Source of the DNA: Pelagibacterium lentulum
Lineage (GTDB): Bacteria; Pseudomonadota; Alphaproteobacteria; Rhizobiales; Devosiaceae
NCBI RefSeq assembly: GCF_003992625.1
Contig: NZ_RZMW01000037.1
Coordinates: 62,001-126,000 of the forward strand
Direction: 5' to 3'
DNA length: 64,000 nucleotides
The notes beneath the pieces are model-generated. The model was not told the DNA's origin and made no database searches. It saw only the letters and a program-made list of their open reading frames with translations. Positions 1 to 9,032 of the stretch are shown here, piece by piece. A program made the position numbers and the translations under genes. Numbering within the stretch: position 1 is the first letter of the stretch; each line of letters opens with the position of its first letter.

Positions 1-886
1 GCTTGGGGTCGAGCACGTCGCGCAACCCGTCGCCGAGAAAGCAGAAGCCAAGGCTGACGATGATGATGGCAAAGCCGGGCATGGTCGCAACCCACCATTG
101 ATCGAGAATAAAGTTGCGTCCGCGCGAGATCATGGCGCCCCATTCGGGCAGAGGTGGTTGTGCGCCAAGGCCCAAAAAGCCCAATCCGGCTGCGGTCAGG
201 ATGATGCCGGCCATGTCCAGGGTGACACGGATAATCATGGAGGAGGTGCAAAGTGGCAGGATATGACGCAGGACGATGCGGAAGGCCGAACCGCCCTGCA
301 ATTGTACCGCCGCGATAAATTCCGAGCTGCGGAACGTCAGGGTTTCAGCTCGCGCAATACGTGCGTAAGCGGGCCAGGTGGTGATGGCGATGGCGATGAT
401 TGCATTGTTGATGCCTGGGCCAAGTGCAGCGACAAAAGCCAGTGCCAGAATGAGCTTTGGCATTGAAAGAAAAATGTCGGTTATGCCCATCAGAAGGCGA
501 TCAACCCAGCCGCCGAAATAACCGGCCACGGCGCCGATCACCAGTCCGAGCGGTGCCGCGATAACAGCGACCAGCAGGACGATGGTGAGGGTGATTTGAG
601 AGCCATAGAGCACGCGCGAGAAAATATCGCGGCCCAGTTCGTCGGTCCCCATCCAATGGTCCCAGCTTGGGGGCAGCAGGCGATTGGAAAGGTTTTGCCC
701 GGTTGCGGAATAGGGGGCGATCCATGGCGCCAGAATTGCGGTCACGATGAGTGTAAGCACAATGATTGCGCCCACCACTGCCAGCGGGTTGCGCATCAGC
801 GCCAGCGTAACTCTGTAGGTGCGGCCGAGATTGGCCTGCATCCGAGAGGTCGGAGAGTCGGCCAGAAGCCAGTCGCGTGTGGTCAT
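1..886 (-). CDS. dppC: Peptide ABC transporter permease, DppC-like (3' end cut by window edge)
   Basis: This is an inner-membrane permease of a dipeptide/oligopeptide/nickel-type ABC importer. It starts at ATG 886 and about 295 codons are visible. The last visible residues are GDGLRDVLDPK, which is where DppC proteins normally end, so only a few residues lie beyond the left edge. The segment LGLGAQPPLPEWG near the C-terminal third is typical of DppC. The start codon overlaps the dppB stop as TGATG, so the two are translationally coupled. The solute-binding gene dppA is on the other side of a divergent regulator. The solute cannot be told from the permease; peptides are the default reading. 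Confidence 0.88.
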   Translation of the reverse strand, partial: MTTRDWLLADSPTSRMQANLGRTYRVTLALMRNPLAVVGAIIVLTLIVTAILAPWIAPYSATGQNLSNRLLPPSWDHWMGTDELGRDIFSRVLYGSQITLTIVLLVAVIAAPLGLVIGAVAGYFGGWVDRLLMGITDIFLSMPKLILALAFVAALGPGINNAIIAIAITTWPAYARIARAETLTFRSSEFIAAVQLQGGSAFRIVLRHILPLCTSSMIIRVTLDMAGIILTAAGLGFLGLGAQPPLPEWGAMISRGRNFILDQWWVATMPGFAIIIVSLGFCFLGDGLRDVLDPK

Positions 887-1968
887 CAGCGTGCCCTCGG
901 ATCAAGAACGCGATAGAGCACGTCCGAAATCTTGTTGATGAAGATAAAGACGGCGCCAATTACCAGTGTGGCGCCCAGTACGGCATTCATGTCGGCATTG
1001 AGCAGGGCGGTGGTGAGGTAGTTGCCGATGCCCGGCCAGGAGAAAACCGTTTCGATCATGACCGAGCCTTCGAGCAGACCCGCATAGGAAAGCCCGATAA
1101 CGGTAATGAGTTGGATGCGGATCGGATAAAAGGCATGTCGCCAGATAACTACGCGTTCGGGAACGCCCTTGACCCGAGCCGTGGTGACAAATTCCTGGCT
1201 CAACTGGTCCAGCATAAAGGAGCGCGTCATGCGCCCGATATAGGCCAGCGAGAAAAAACCCAGGATCGATGCTGGCAGGACCAGATGCCAAACGGCATTT
1301 TTGAACACGTCCATATTGCCGGCGATGATGCTGTCGATCAGAATCATGCCTGTTATAGAAGGCACGAGGCCTTCATAGAAGATGTCGAGCCGCCCCGGTC
1401 CACCGACCAGTCGCCAGCGTGCGTAAAAGAGAGCGAGCCCGACAAGGCCGAGCCAGAATGCCGGTACGGAATAACCCAGAAGTCCTACGACACGGATAAC
1501 CTGGTCGATCCAGGAGCCCTGCTTTGCCGCTGCGATAACCCCCATGGGCACGCCCAGCCCAACCCCGATTAGAATGCCCAGCGTTGCCATTTCCAGTGTG
1601 GCCGGAAAGAAGCGTCCCAGATCGACAATCACCGGGCGTCCAGTTGAAATGGAATTGCCGAGATTGCCGGAAATAACGTCGCCGACATAGGAGAAAAATT
1701 GCACGATCAGCGGACGGTCCAGGCCCATGGCCTGCCGGGCAGCTTCATAAACCTGGGTGGTGGCTCGATCTCCGACGACGGAAAGCACCGGATCGATCGG
1801 GATAACGCGCCCGATGAAAAAGGTGATTGCCAGCAGACCGAGAAATGTGAGGGCAATGGTTACAATGAACCAGAAAATCGCGTTTGCAGCACGCCAGACC
1901 CTGCGACTTCCTACCCCCCTTGCGGCCCATCCGGGCTGTCGCAGATTGGCTTGCGGTTCGAGTGACAC
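886..1968 (-). CDS. dppB: Peptide ABC transporter permease, DppB-like
   Basis: This is the partner permease to the DppC-like protein and forms the inner-membrane pore of the peptide importer. It has 360 residues, close to the DppB family but with an N-terminal cytosolic extension of about 30 residues before the first membrane helix. The stretch after that helix (RVIPIDPVLSVVGDRAT) matches the DppB periplasmic region. The GTG start at 1968 has a GGGGGA tract about 10 nt upstream. The gene is transcribed away from the XRE-cupin regulator across a 135-bp spacer that holds a palindromic operator candidate. No ATPase gene of this importer is visible; it may follow dppC outside the window. Confidence 0.88.
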   Translation of the reverse strand: MSLEPQANLRQPGWAARGVGSRRVWRAANAIFWFIVTIALTFLGLLAITFFIGRVIPIDPVLSVVGDRATTQVYEAARQAMGLDRPLIVQFFSYVGDVISGNLGNSISTGRPVIVDLGRFFPATLEMATLGILIGVGLGVPMGVIAAAKQGSWIDQVIRVVGLLGYSVPAFWLGLVGLALFYARWRLVGGPGRLDIFYEGLVPSITGMILIDSIIAGNMDVFKNAVWHLVLPASILGFFSLAYIGRMTRSFMLDQLSQEFVTTARVKGVPERVVIWRHAFYPIRIQLITVIGLSYAGLLEGSVMIETVFSWPGIGNYLTTALLNADMNAVLGATLVIGAVFIFINKISDVLYRVLDPRAR

Positions 1969-1993
1969 TGTGAAAATCCCCCAGTTAAAACAA

Positions 1994-2079
1994 GCGTATA
2001 TGCCGTAAGCCAGAATGCTCGCGGCCTGTCATGCCTTGTCATATTTCGCTTGGATTATACGCAAAAGTTTGCTTATATC
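1994..2079. promoter_or_regulatory. Divergent operator/promoter region between dppB and the XRE regulator
   Basis: An imperfect palindrome lies at 2056-2077: left arm TATACGCAAA, two-base centre, right arm TTTGCTTATA (9 of 10 positions pair). A second copy of the half-site core (GCGTATA, the complement of TATACGC) lies at 1994-2000, nearer dppB. A plausible sigma-70 promoter overlaps the palindrome: TTGGAT at 2050-2055 and TATATC at 2074-2079 with an 18-bp spacer. Binding by the adjacent XRE-cupin protein is inferred from position only. Confidence 0.5.
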
Positions 2080-2103
2080 AAAAAAATTTTGATGGAGGGG
2101 GCT

Positions 2104-2790
2104 GTGGCGGGACCAGCTTTGGTGAAAAACGATCCGGATCCGCGTCCCAAGATTGGGGCGCTCATTCGAGCGCGCCGCAAGCAGCAGCAGATGACGCTGA
2201 AGGCGCTAGGACAGGCCAGTGGGCTTTCGGTTGGTTATCTCAGCCAGCTTGAGCGCGACCACGCAACACCCTCGTTGGCAACGCTCGTCCAGATTGCCCG
2301 TACACTTGACGTCGGGGTCGATTATTTCATAGCGGCGCCGAGCGCCAAGGATGCGCTGACCCGATCAAACGAACGCAAGACATTTTCTGTCGATGGGTCT
2401 TCGGTGATCTATGAGCGCTTGAGTGCTGAATTTCCCGGCAATGTTCTCTCGTCATTCGTCATGACCGTTCCGCCCGGCTATGTATCGGAAACGGTCAGCC
2501 ATGAAGGCGAAGAACTGCTGTTTGTTCTCGAAGGGGAAATCACCCAAACCCTTGATGGGGAAGTAATGGTGATGCGTGAAGGCGACAGTCTTCATTTCCG
2601 CGGCAACAAGCCCCATGCCTGGTCCAATCATACTGATAAGCCTGCCAGACTGCTCTGGAGTGGCACGCTGACACTGTTTCGTTCGCTCGATGCCGCAAAG
2701 GTATTGCCGGACGCCCATAACAAGCCCGGCGGCAAGCCGGCCAAGACTTCTGCCAAATCCAAGACAACTTCAAAGGAGAAAACATCATGA
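2104..2790 (+). CDS. XRE-family transcriptional regulator with C-terminal cupin sensor
   Basis: This is a PuuR-like local regulator of about 228 residues. The first 75 residues hold an XRE helix-turn-helix (IGALIRARRK then SGLSVGYLSQLERD). A cupin domain follows at roughly residues 110-190 (HEGEELLFVLEGE and later HFRGNKPHAW), and the protein ends in a Lys/Ser/Thr-rich tail. I chose GTG 2104 because GGAGGGG sits just upstream. In-frame ATG 2092 and TTG 2050 are alternatives, but they fall inside or beside the proposed promoter. The stop overlaps the dppA start as ATGA. Regulators of this class usually sense the imported amine, amino acid or peptide; the ligand here is unknown. Confidence 0.85.
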   Translation: MAGPALVKNDPDPRPKIGALIRARRKQQQMTLKALGQASGLSVGYLSQLERDHATPSLATLVQIARTLDVGVDYFIAAPSAKDALTRSNERKTFSVDGSSVIYERLSAEFPGNVLSSFVMTVPPGYVSETVSHEGEELLFVLEGEITQTLDGEVMVMREGDSLHFRGNKPHAWSNHTDKPARLLWSGTLTLFRSLDAAKVLPDAHNKPGGKPAKTSAKSKTTSKEKTS

Positions 2791-4376
2791 AGCTTTTACG
2801 AGCCGCAATGCTCGCGACGGCGCTTGCCCTGCCCATGGGCATGGGTGCCGCTGTTGCGCAAACACCAGCGGGCATGCTGGTTGTCGCCCAGAATATCGAC
2901 GATATCGTCGCCATCGATCCCGCGCAGGCTTATGAATTCACCTCGGGCGAACTTGTAACCAACGTTTACGACCGGCTTGTTCAGTATGACGCCGAGGATA
3001 CAACCGTACTTGCTGCCGGTCTGGCATCGGAATGGGAAGCCGATGACGAAGCCAAGACCATCACGTTCACGATGCGCGACGGCGCGACCTTCCATTCGGG
3101 CAACCCTGTCCGGGCGGAAGACGTTGTTTATTCGTTCCAGCGCGTCATCGAACTTAATTTGACGCCGGCCTTCATTCTGGCTCAGCTTGGCTGGACACCG
3201 GAAAACATCACTGAGATGGTAACGGCTGATGGCAATGTCGTCACAGTGCGCTACGATGGTGACTTCTCTTCTGCCTTTGTGCTCAACGTGCTCGCATCAC
3301 GCCCCGCATCGATTGTCGATATGGAAGTGGTTCAGGCCAATGAGGTCGACGGTGATTGGGGTAACGCCTGGCTCAATGGCAATTCTGCCGGGTCCGGCCC
3401 GTTCAGTCTGGTGGCTTACAGCCCGGCTGAGTTGATCCGGCTTGCGGCAAATCCAGATTACTTCAAAGGCGGTCCGGCTATCGACGCCGTTGTCATCCGC
3501 CACGTGGCGGAAGCTGCGACCCAGCAGCTTTTGCTTGAGACCGGCGATATCGATCTTGCGCGTAACCTGACGCCCGATCAGATCGCTTCGATGTCCAGCG
3601 ATGCGGTCAAGGTCGAAACCTTCCCGCAGGCGGCGGTCCACTTCCTCTCGTTTAACCAGAAAACCGAAGTGCTCCAGCCCGAAGCGGTCTGGGAAGCCTC
3701 ACGTTATCTCGTCGATTATGAAGGGATGACCGAAACCTTCCTCAAGGGGCAGATGGAAATCCATCAGGCTTTCTGGCCGGAAGGGTTCCCCGGCGCGCTG
3801 ACCGATACGCCCTTTAGCTACGATCCTGAGCGGGCCGAGCAGATCCTCAACGATGCGGGTATCGAAACTCCGATCACGGTAACGCTCGACGTTATCAATT
3901 CGACCCCGTTCACCGATATGGCGCAATCGTTGCAAGCGACCTTTGCTGAGGCCGGTGTCAATTTCGACATTCTGCCCGGCACGGCTGCGCAGGTCATCAC
4001 GAAGTATCGCGAGCGCAGCCACCAGGCCATGCTGCTGTATTGGGGCCCGGATTTCATGGATCCACACTCCAATGCAAAGGCGTTTGCCTACAATTCGGAC
4101 AATAGCGACGATGCCTTTGCTGCAACCACCACATGGCGCAATTCCTGGGCCGTTCCCCAGGAAATGAACGAAATGACCATGGCGGCCCTGGCAGAAGCCG
4201 ATCAGGATGCACGCAACGCGATGTATCTGGACTTGCAGCGCCAAGTGCAGGAAAACTCACCCATCGTCATCATGTTCCAGGCCTCTTACCAAGTCGGCAT
4301 GGCCGAGAACGTCAATGGCTATGTCAATGGCGCAACTTCGGACTTTGTTTATTACCGTCTTGTGACCAAAGACTGA
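2787..4376 (+). CDS. dppA: Peptide ABC transporter solute-binding protein, DppA-like
   Basis: This is the periplasmic binding protein (SBP_bac_5 family) of the peptide importer, 529 residues long. It has a clear Sec signal peptide (MKLLRAAMLATALALPMGMG, cleavage near AVAQT). The mature start resembles the DppA/OppA fold, including the family segment FTMRDGATFHSG. The start is fixed by AAAGGAG just upstream and by the ATGA overlap with the regulator. The permeases are transcribed the other way, so the importer is split into two divergent units around its regulator. A strong terminator follows. Confidence 0.9.
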   Translation: MKLLRAAMLATALALPMGMGAAVAQTPAGMLVVAQNIDDIVAIDPAQAYEFTSGELVTNVYDRLVQYDAEDTTVLAAGLASEWEADDEAKTITFTMRDGATFHSGNPVRAEDVVYSFQRVIELNLTPAFILAQLGWTPENITEMVTADGNVVTVRYDGDFSSAFVLNVLASRPASIVDMEVVQANEVDGDWGNAWLNGNSAGSGPFSLVAYSPAELIRLAANPDYFKGGPAIDAVVIRHVAEAATQQLLLETGDIDLARNLTPDQIASMSSDAVKVETFPQAAVHFLSFNQKTEVLQPEAVWEASRYLVDYEGMTETFLKGQMEIHQAFWPEGFPGALTDTPFSYDPERAEQILNDAGIETPITVTLDVINSTPFTDMAQSLQATFAEAGVNFDILPGTAAQVITKYRERSHQAMLLYWGPDFMDPHSNAKAFAYNSDNSDDAFAATTTWRNSWAVPQEMNEMTMAALAEADQDARNAMYLDLQRQVQENSPIVIMFQASYQVGMAENVNGYVNGATSDFVYYRLVTKD

Positions 4377-4393
4377 TCTGCACTGTCCAACAG

Positions 4394-4426
4394 GGAAGCC
4401 GCCCGGCGTGGCGGCTTCCTTTTTTG
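4394..4426 (+). terminator. Rho-independent terminator after dppA
   Basis: A perfect 10-bp stem (GGAAGCCGCC / GGCGGCTTCC) with a 6-nt loop is followed by a run of T residues. It ends the dppA message before the M24 peptidase gene, which starts 24 bp further on. Read-through could still give lower expression of the peptidase. Confidence 0.9.
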
Positions 4427-4449
4427 TCTTTGTTATTTCGGGGAGCCCA

Positions 4450-5547
4450 ATGCCGACATCTTATGAAACCCGCCTTACCAATCTGCGCCAGCGGATGCGC
4501 GACACTGGCACCGATCTTGTCGCCATCGGGCCCTCGAGTCATATGCTCTGGCTGGCAAACCTTTCTCCGCATGGGGATGAGCGGCCGGTTCTCTTGCTCG
4601 TTAGCCAGAAGTTTGCTGGTTTTTTGATGCCTGCGCTCAATGTCGATAGCTCGCGCCAGCACACCGATCTGCCTATGTTCCCCTGGGCCGACGCCGATGG
4701 TCCGGACGCGGCGCTCGATCAATTGCTTTCGGCCTGCGAAATTGACCGCAGCGATGTCAGCGTTGTCATCGACGAAACCATGCGGGCCGACTTCGCGCTG
4801 CTGCTGCTGGATGCGTTGCCGGGCGCGCGGCGTACCTTTACCGATGAAACCGTTTCCTACTTGCGCGCGCGCAAGGATGGTGACGAATATGATGCGCTCA
4901 AGGCCAGTGCCTTGCTCAACGACAGGGCGATGCAGGCCGGGTTCGATGCGCTTAGGCCGGGCATTACGGAGCGCGAAATCGCCGAAGCCATACGTGCCTT
5001 TTACAAGGCCAATGGTGCCGTGCCGATGTTCACCAGTGTCTGCTTTTCGGGCAATGGCGCTTTCCCGCACCATCACACCGGCGAAACGCAACTCAAATCC
5101 GGCGACGCCGTGCTTATCGACATAGGAGCCCGCTATATGGGATATCCCAGCGATATGACGCGGGTTGGTCATGTCGGTGCTGCGCCGGAAAAGTTCACTG
5201 AAATTCACGCCATTGTCGACGCTGCGGTCAACGCAGCACTAGATGCGGCCAAACCGGGCGTTCCGGCCCGCGATGTCGATAAAGCTGCTCGCGATGTTAT
5301 TGCCCAGGCTGGCTATGGCGATCGTTTCCTGCATCGTACGGGGCATGGACTTGGCCTCGATATTCACGAGCCGCCTTATATTACCGGTACGTCTGAAGTT
5401 GTTCTCCAAGAAGGCATGGTGTTTTCCATAGAGCCGGGTATCTATCTGCCCGACCATTTCGGCATAAGGCTCGAGGAAATCGTCATCCTGCGTGCAGATG
5501 GAGCGGAAGTGCTTTCCGAATTGCCGCGTTCAGCGTTCGTGCGATAA
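4450..5547 (+). CDS. M24 family metallopeptidase (Xaa-Pro aminopeptidase/dipeptidase-like)
   Basis: This is a predicted cytosolic di-metal peptidase of 365 residues with the creatinase N-terminal domain followed by the pita-bread catalytic domain. The expected metal ligands are present: Asp224 (VLIDIGARYMG), Asp235 (YPSDMTR), His299 (HRTGHGLG), Glu328 (FSIEPGIYL) and Glu342 (GIRLEEI). ATG 4450 is preferred because GGGAGC precedes it; the longer frame from 4408 would begin inside the terminator. Its place behind dppA suggests it cleaves imported dipeptides, perhaps X-Pro, but the family also includes creatinase-like enzymes and specificity cannot be read here. Confidence 0.85.
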   Translation: MPTSYETRLTNLRQRMRDTGTDLVAIGPSSHMLWLANLSPHGDERPVLLLVSQKFAGFLMPALNVDSSRQHTDLPMFPWADADGPDAALDQLLSACEIDRSDVSVVIDETMRADFALLLLDALPGARRTFTDETVSYLRARKDGDEYDALKASALLNDRAMQAGFDALRPGITEREIAEAIRAFYKANGAVPMFTSVCFSGNGAFPHHHTGETQLKSGDAVLIDIGARYMGYPSDMTRVGHVGAAPEKFTEIHAIVDAAVNAALDAAKPGVPARDVDKAARDVIAQAGYGDRFLHRTGHGLGLDIHEPPYITGTSEVVLQEGMVFSIEPGIYLPDHFGIRLEEIVILRADGAEVLSELPRSAFVR

Positions 5548-5560
5548 ATCCGCGGCCGGA

Positions 5561-8260
5561 TCAGTTAAGGGGCAGGATGACCCGGAAACGGGCCCCCTGT
5601 TCCTCGCCGACTGCCAATTCCAGCCGGCCGTTCATGCGTGCGATGATTTCCCGGCTGATCGGCAGCCCCAGGCCAGCGCCGGCAAACGGGCCGGTTTCGC
5701 CCAATCGTCCGCGATAGAACTTATCGAATATGCGTGGCCGTTCCTCTTCAGGAATGCCGGTGCCATTGTCCGCGACTTCGATGAGGTAATGATCGTCTTC
5801 CAGTCGCGATGAAATGGAAACAACCGGCTCTTTGGCATCGTTATATTTGATGGCGTTGGAGATCAGGTTGATCAGCACCTGGCTCAACCGATCCGGTTCT
5901 GCAGATAGGGAAATGTCCGATACCCGCGAGCTGGTTCGGATTTCTGTGCCGTTCTGCCGGGCAAGCGCATCGCAAACATGGAGCGCCTGATCGAGCGCGG
6001 CTTCAGGATCGGTCGGTATGTTTTCCCATGTCCGTTCGCCGCGCTCGAGCGCGGAGAGGTCGAGAATTTCGTCAAGGAGCGATGTGAGGCGCAGGCTTTC
6101 CTTGTGGATTGTGCCAACGAATTTTTCGCGTGCATCATCGGTCAGCGCCTTCTCTGAAAGCAGGATTTCCGAAAAGGCTCGGATTGCCGTCATGGGGGTA
6201 CGGACCTCGTGGCTGACCTGGCTCAAGAATTCGTCCTTTTGCAAATCGACTTTGCGCAATTGCCGGTTTGCGATTTCAAGCTGGTCGGCGGTTGCGCGCA
6301 ATTGCGCTGAAGTTCGTTCAAGCTCTTGGGAATATTCTATGGCTTGCTGGGTTTCATCGGCCATCTGCATGACTTCTTCGAGGCTGACGGCATCGCCCGA
6401 GACGACTTTCGAGAGCATGACATGGGCCGACGCTGCACCAATCGAGCCGGCCATTTCGCGCTCAAGCGTTCGGATGAATGCGGGGCTTGGTTCAAGGCTT
6501 GTCCAGGGCATCCTGGCTTGCTTGGCCTCCTCGGAAAACAGGGCAACGGCGCGGTCGTGGCCCAATACACGACGGGCGACCAGAAACAGATCGTCTGCGG
6601 TTGCCGTGCCCCGGATCGGGCTGGCGGCGGGTGCCGAGTTGGAGGCATTGAGGAAGAGAGCCGCCTGAACATGCTCAAGGGCCGATTGGCTGGTCATCAA
6701 CGAACCCAGGATCAGGACGGTGGTATTGAGAAACAGGCTCCAGAACACAGCATGAGCGAGCGGATCGAGCCCTTCCATGCCAAAAAGTGCTTGTGGCCGC
6801 AGCCACCAGATGCCGAATGGCCCTTCGGCCATAATCGTTGCGACAAGCGGCGAGGACGAAGCAAAGGACGGCAGGAGACTGGACCAAAGCCAGATCAAAA
6901 AGCCAACCGCAATTGCCGCGATAGCGGCCTTGGCCGAAGCATCGCGCCAGAACAATCCCGCGATGATGGCGGGCAGGAACTGGGCAACACCGGTAAACGA
7001 GATCAACCCGATAGGGGCGAGCGCATCTGACGAGCGGGTGAAATAGAAGTAGCCGAAGCCCAGAAACAGGATCAGCACGATGGAGAGACGGCGTGCGTTG
7101 AGGATCAGGCGCCGCACGCCTTGACCATCGCCAATTCCCGCACCCGATGTGAGGCGCAGCATGACCGGAACGACAATATGGTTTGAAACCATGATCGAAA
7201 GAGCAATCGATTCCAGAATGATCATGGAGGTGGCAGAGGAAAATCCGCCGATAAAGGCAAATAGTGCCAAACCGTCCTGACCCACGGCCAGCGGCAGGGT
7301 CAAAACGAACATATCCGGATTCGAGCCTTGCGGCATGAAACTGAGGCCGAACAGTGCGATGGGCAGGGTAAACAGGCTCATTGCCAGCATATAGGCGGGA
7401 AAGGCCCAGCTTGCCGTACGCAGGTGCTTTTCGTCGGAGTTTTCGACAACTGTGACCTGAAACTGGCGTGGCAGGCAGATGATGGCCGCTGCCGCGAGGA
7501 TCATCATTGCGATCCAGCGGTCGCCGAACGTGTCGGTGGCGTGGATCTGATGGCCCGCTCGCGCGGCATTGGCGAAAATCGGCTCGAGGCCACCACCGAG
7601 ATAGATCACGAATACACCGACTGCGATCAGGGCTGCGAGCTTGACGATGGCCTCAAAGGCAATGGCGGCGACAACGCCATGATGCTGCTCCTTGGCGTCG
7701 ACATTCCGGGTGCCGAACAGTATGGTAAAAAGGGCCATGCCTGCGGCCACGCCAAGGGCAAGTCCCACCTCGTCCCAGCCTTCAAGGCTGCCGCGCCCAG
7801 CTTCGGACGCGCCGGCAATTGCTTCGATCGAGGAGGTGATCGCCTTGAGTTGCAGAGCGATATAGGGCGCAATGGCGATCACAGCGAGGACCGTGATCAG
7901 CACCGCGAGCTTGCTGGATTTGCCAAAACGGGACGATACAAGGTCGGCAATCGAGGTGATACGCTGGTCGTGACTGATGCGCACGAGGCGGCGCAGGATG
8001 AACCACCAACCGACAAAAACGATGGTCGGCCCCAGATAAATGGTCAGAAATTCAAGGCCGCTACGCGCGGCCGTGCCGACCGCGCCGTAAAAGGTCCAGC
8101 TTGTGCAATAGACCGAGATCGAAAGTGTATAGACAAAAGGCGAGCGCAAAAAGCCGCCGGTGCGGTTTCGCGTGTGCCGGTCGCCAAGGAAGGCGATGAG
8201 GAACAACAGGCCGACATAGGCAATCGCGGTGGCAATGACGAAGTCGGCTGATAGAGTCAT
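5561..8260 (-). CDS. Sodium:solute symporter-fused sensor histidine kinase (CrbS/CbrA-like)
   Basis: This membrane sensor kinase has 899 residues. About the first 500 form a sodium:solute symporter (SLC5/SSSF) domain of many helices, starting MTLSADFVIATAIAYVGLLF. A STAC-like linker and short coiled coil follow (IEYSQELERTSAQLRA), then HisKA and HATPase domains. The phospho-acceptor is His684 in SHEVRTP; the N-box is near residue 802, G1 DNGTGIP near 831 and G2 GAGLGLP near 861. The start overlaps the stop of the 78-residue gene (ATGA). CrbS-type kinases of this architecture are known to govern acetyl-CoA synthetase expression in other proteobacteria, and acs lies 8 kb away, so acetate sensing is a reasonable but unproven guess. 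Confidence 0.9.
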   Translation of the reverse strand: MTLSADFVIATAIAYVGLLFLIAFLGDRHTRNRTGGFLRSPFVYTLSISVYCTSWTFYGAVGTAARSGLEFLTIYLGPTIVFVGWWFILRRLVRISHDQRITSIADLVSSRFGKSSKLAVLITVLAVIAIAPYIALQLKAITSSIEAIAGASEAGRGSLEGWDEVGLALGVAAGMALFTILFGTRNVDAKEQHHGVVAAIAFEAIVKLAALIAVGVFVIYLGGGLEPIFANAARAGHQIHATDTFGDRWIAMMILAAAAIICLPRQFQVTVVENSDEKHLRTASWAFPAYMLAMSLFTLPIALFGLSFMPQGSNPDMFVLTLPLAVGQDGLALFAFIGGFSSATSMIILESIALSIMVSNHIVVPVMLRLTSGAGIGDGQGVRRLILNARRLSIVLILFLGFGYFYFTRSSDALAPIGLISFTGVAQFLPAIIAGLFWRDASAKAAIAAIAVGFLIWLWSSLLPSFASSSPLVATIMAEGPFGIWWLRPQALFGMEGLDPLAHAVFWSLFLNTTVLILGSLMTSQSALEHVQAALFLNASNSAPAASPIRGTATADDLFLVARRVLGHDRAVALFSEEAKQARMPWTSLEPSPAFIRTLEREMAGSIGAASAHVMLSKVVSGDAVSLEEVMQMADETQQAIEYSQELERTSAQLRATADQLEIANRQLRKVDLQKDEFLSQVSHEVRTPMTAIRAFSEILLSEKALTDDAREKFVGTIHKESLRLTSLLDEILDLSALERGERTWENIPTDPEAALDQALHVCDALARQNGTEIRTSSRVSDISLSAEPDRLSQVLINLISNAIKYNDAKEPVVSISSRLEDDHYLIEVADNGTGIPEEERPRIFDKFYRGRLGETGPFAGAGLGLPISREIIARMNGRLELAVGEEQGARFRVILPLN

Positions 8261-8493
8261 TGCGGCGGTTCCCGATGCCGCCCCGAGGGGGGCGTTTCCG
8301 CAGGCAATATCCGGCCAAACCAGCAGGCGCCCGCAACGAGGAAAATCCACATCGCAAACAGATAAACCGTCTCGATTGGCACGCCGAAGATCCGCCCTTC
8401 AAAGCGGAACAACCAGATCAACGGTGGCATCAATGCCAAGACCCCGAAGAGGGTGAAAAACAACGATGCTCCGACAATCTTGCGCCGGGTCAT
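8257..8493 (-). CDS. Small two-helix membrane protein, DUF3311-like
   Basis: This 78-residue protein has two hydrophobic segments, at about 8-30 and 40-62, and a short polar tail. The segment PPLIWLFRFEGRIFGVP followed by a Tyr/Trp-containing helix resembles DUF3311 proteins, which usually pair with sodium:solute symporters. Its stop overlaps the start of the symporter-kinase and it lies directly after the response-regulator gene, so it is probably an accessory subunit of the sensor. No enzymatic function is expected. Confidence 0.75.
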   Translation of the reverse strand: MTRRKIVGASLFFTLFGVLALMPPLIWLFRFEGRIFGVPIETVYLFAMWIFLVAGACWFGRILPAETPPSGRHREPPQ

Positions 8494-8499
8494 TTTGGT

Positions 8500-8889
8500 T
8501 TAGCTAACATTGCCGAGAACCGGCCCATTGATCAATGCGCGCACCGCTTCCACGACATCGGCATTGGCATATGGTTTGGTGATGAAGCCGTCCGCGCCCA
8601 ACTCCAGCGCGATCTTGCGATCCTGTTGTTGCCCCTTGGCCGTCAAGACAAGCACGGGCAAGTTGCGGATCTGCGCATCAGCCCGAATTTGCTTTAAAAC
8701 TTCAAATCCGTTGCGCTTGGGCAGCATGACGTCGAGCACAAGCACACGCGGGTTGAGCCGGCGCACCGCGTCAAGAACGGCTTCCCCATCCATTACCGAT
8801 CCGATTGTCCAGCCCGCTTTTTGTAGAACGAAATCAAGGGCTTCAAGGATGCTCGGTTCGTCTTCGGCGATTAGAATATCTATGGCCAA
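8500..8889 (-). CDS. Receiver-only response regulator
   Basis: This is a CheY-like single receiver domain of about 129 residues without an output domain. The acidic pocket (AEDEPS), phospho-acceptor Asp53 (LVLDVMLPK), Thr83 and Lys105 (ITKPY) are all present. I chose TTG 8889 because GGAGGGGG lies just upstream; extending to 8985 adds 32 residues unlike a receiver. The stop is 6 nt before the DUF3311-like gene, so regulator, small protein and symporter-kinase form one operon. With no DNA-binding domain, the signal must pass on by protein contact or phosphotransfer. Confidence 0.85.
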   Translation of the reverse strand: MAIDILIAEDEPSILEALDFVLQKAGWTIGSVMDGEAVLDAVRRLNPRVLVLDVMLPKRNGFEVLKQIRADAQIRNLPVLVLTAKGQQQDRKIALELGADGFITKPYANADVVEAVRALINGPVLGNVS

Positions 8890-9032
8890 ATCTTTCCCCC
8901 TCCCGCTCCCTCCTCCAAGAGAACTTGCCTTCACATAAACGTAAAGCAAGCCATTCGCCAAGTCCCGGAATTGCAATGCGCCCAAATCAACTGCGGTGAT
9001 CTGCCTCTATTGCTGGCCAGTAGAATGCGGGT

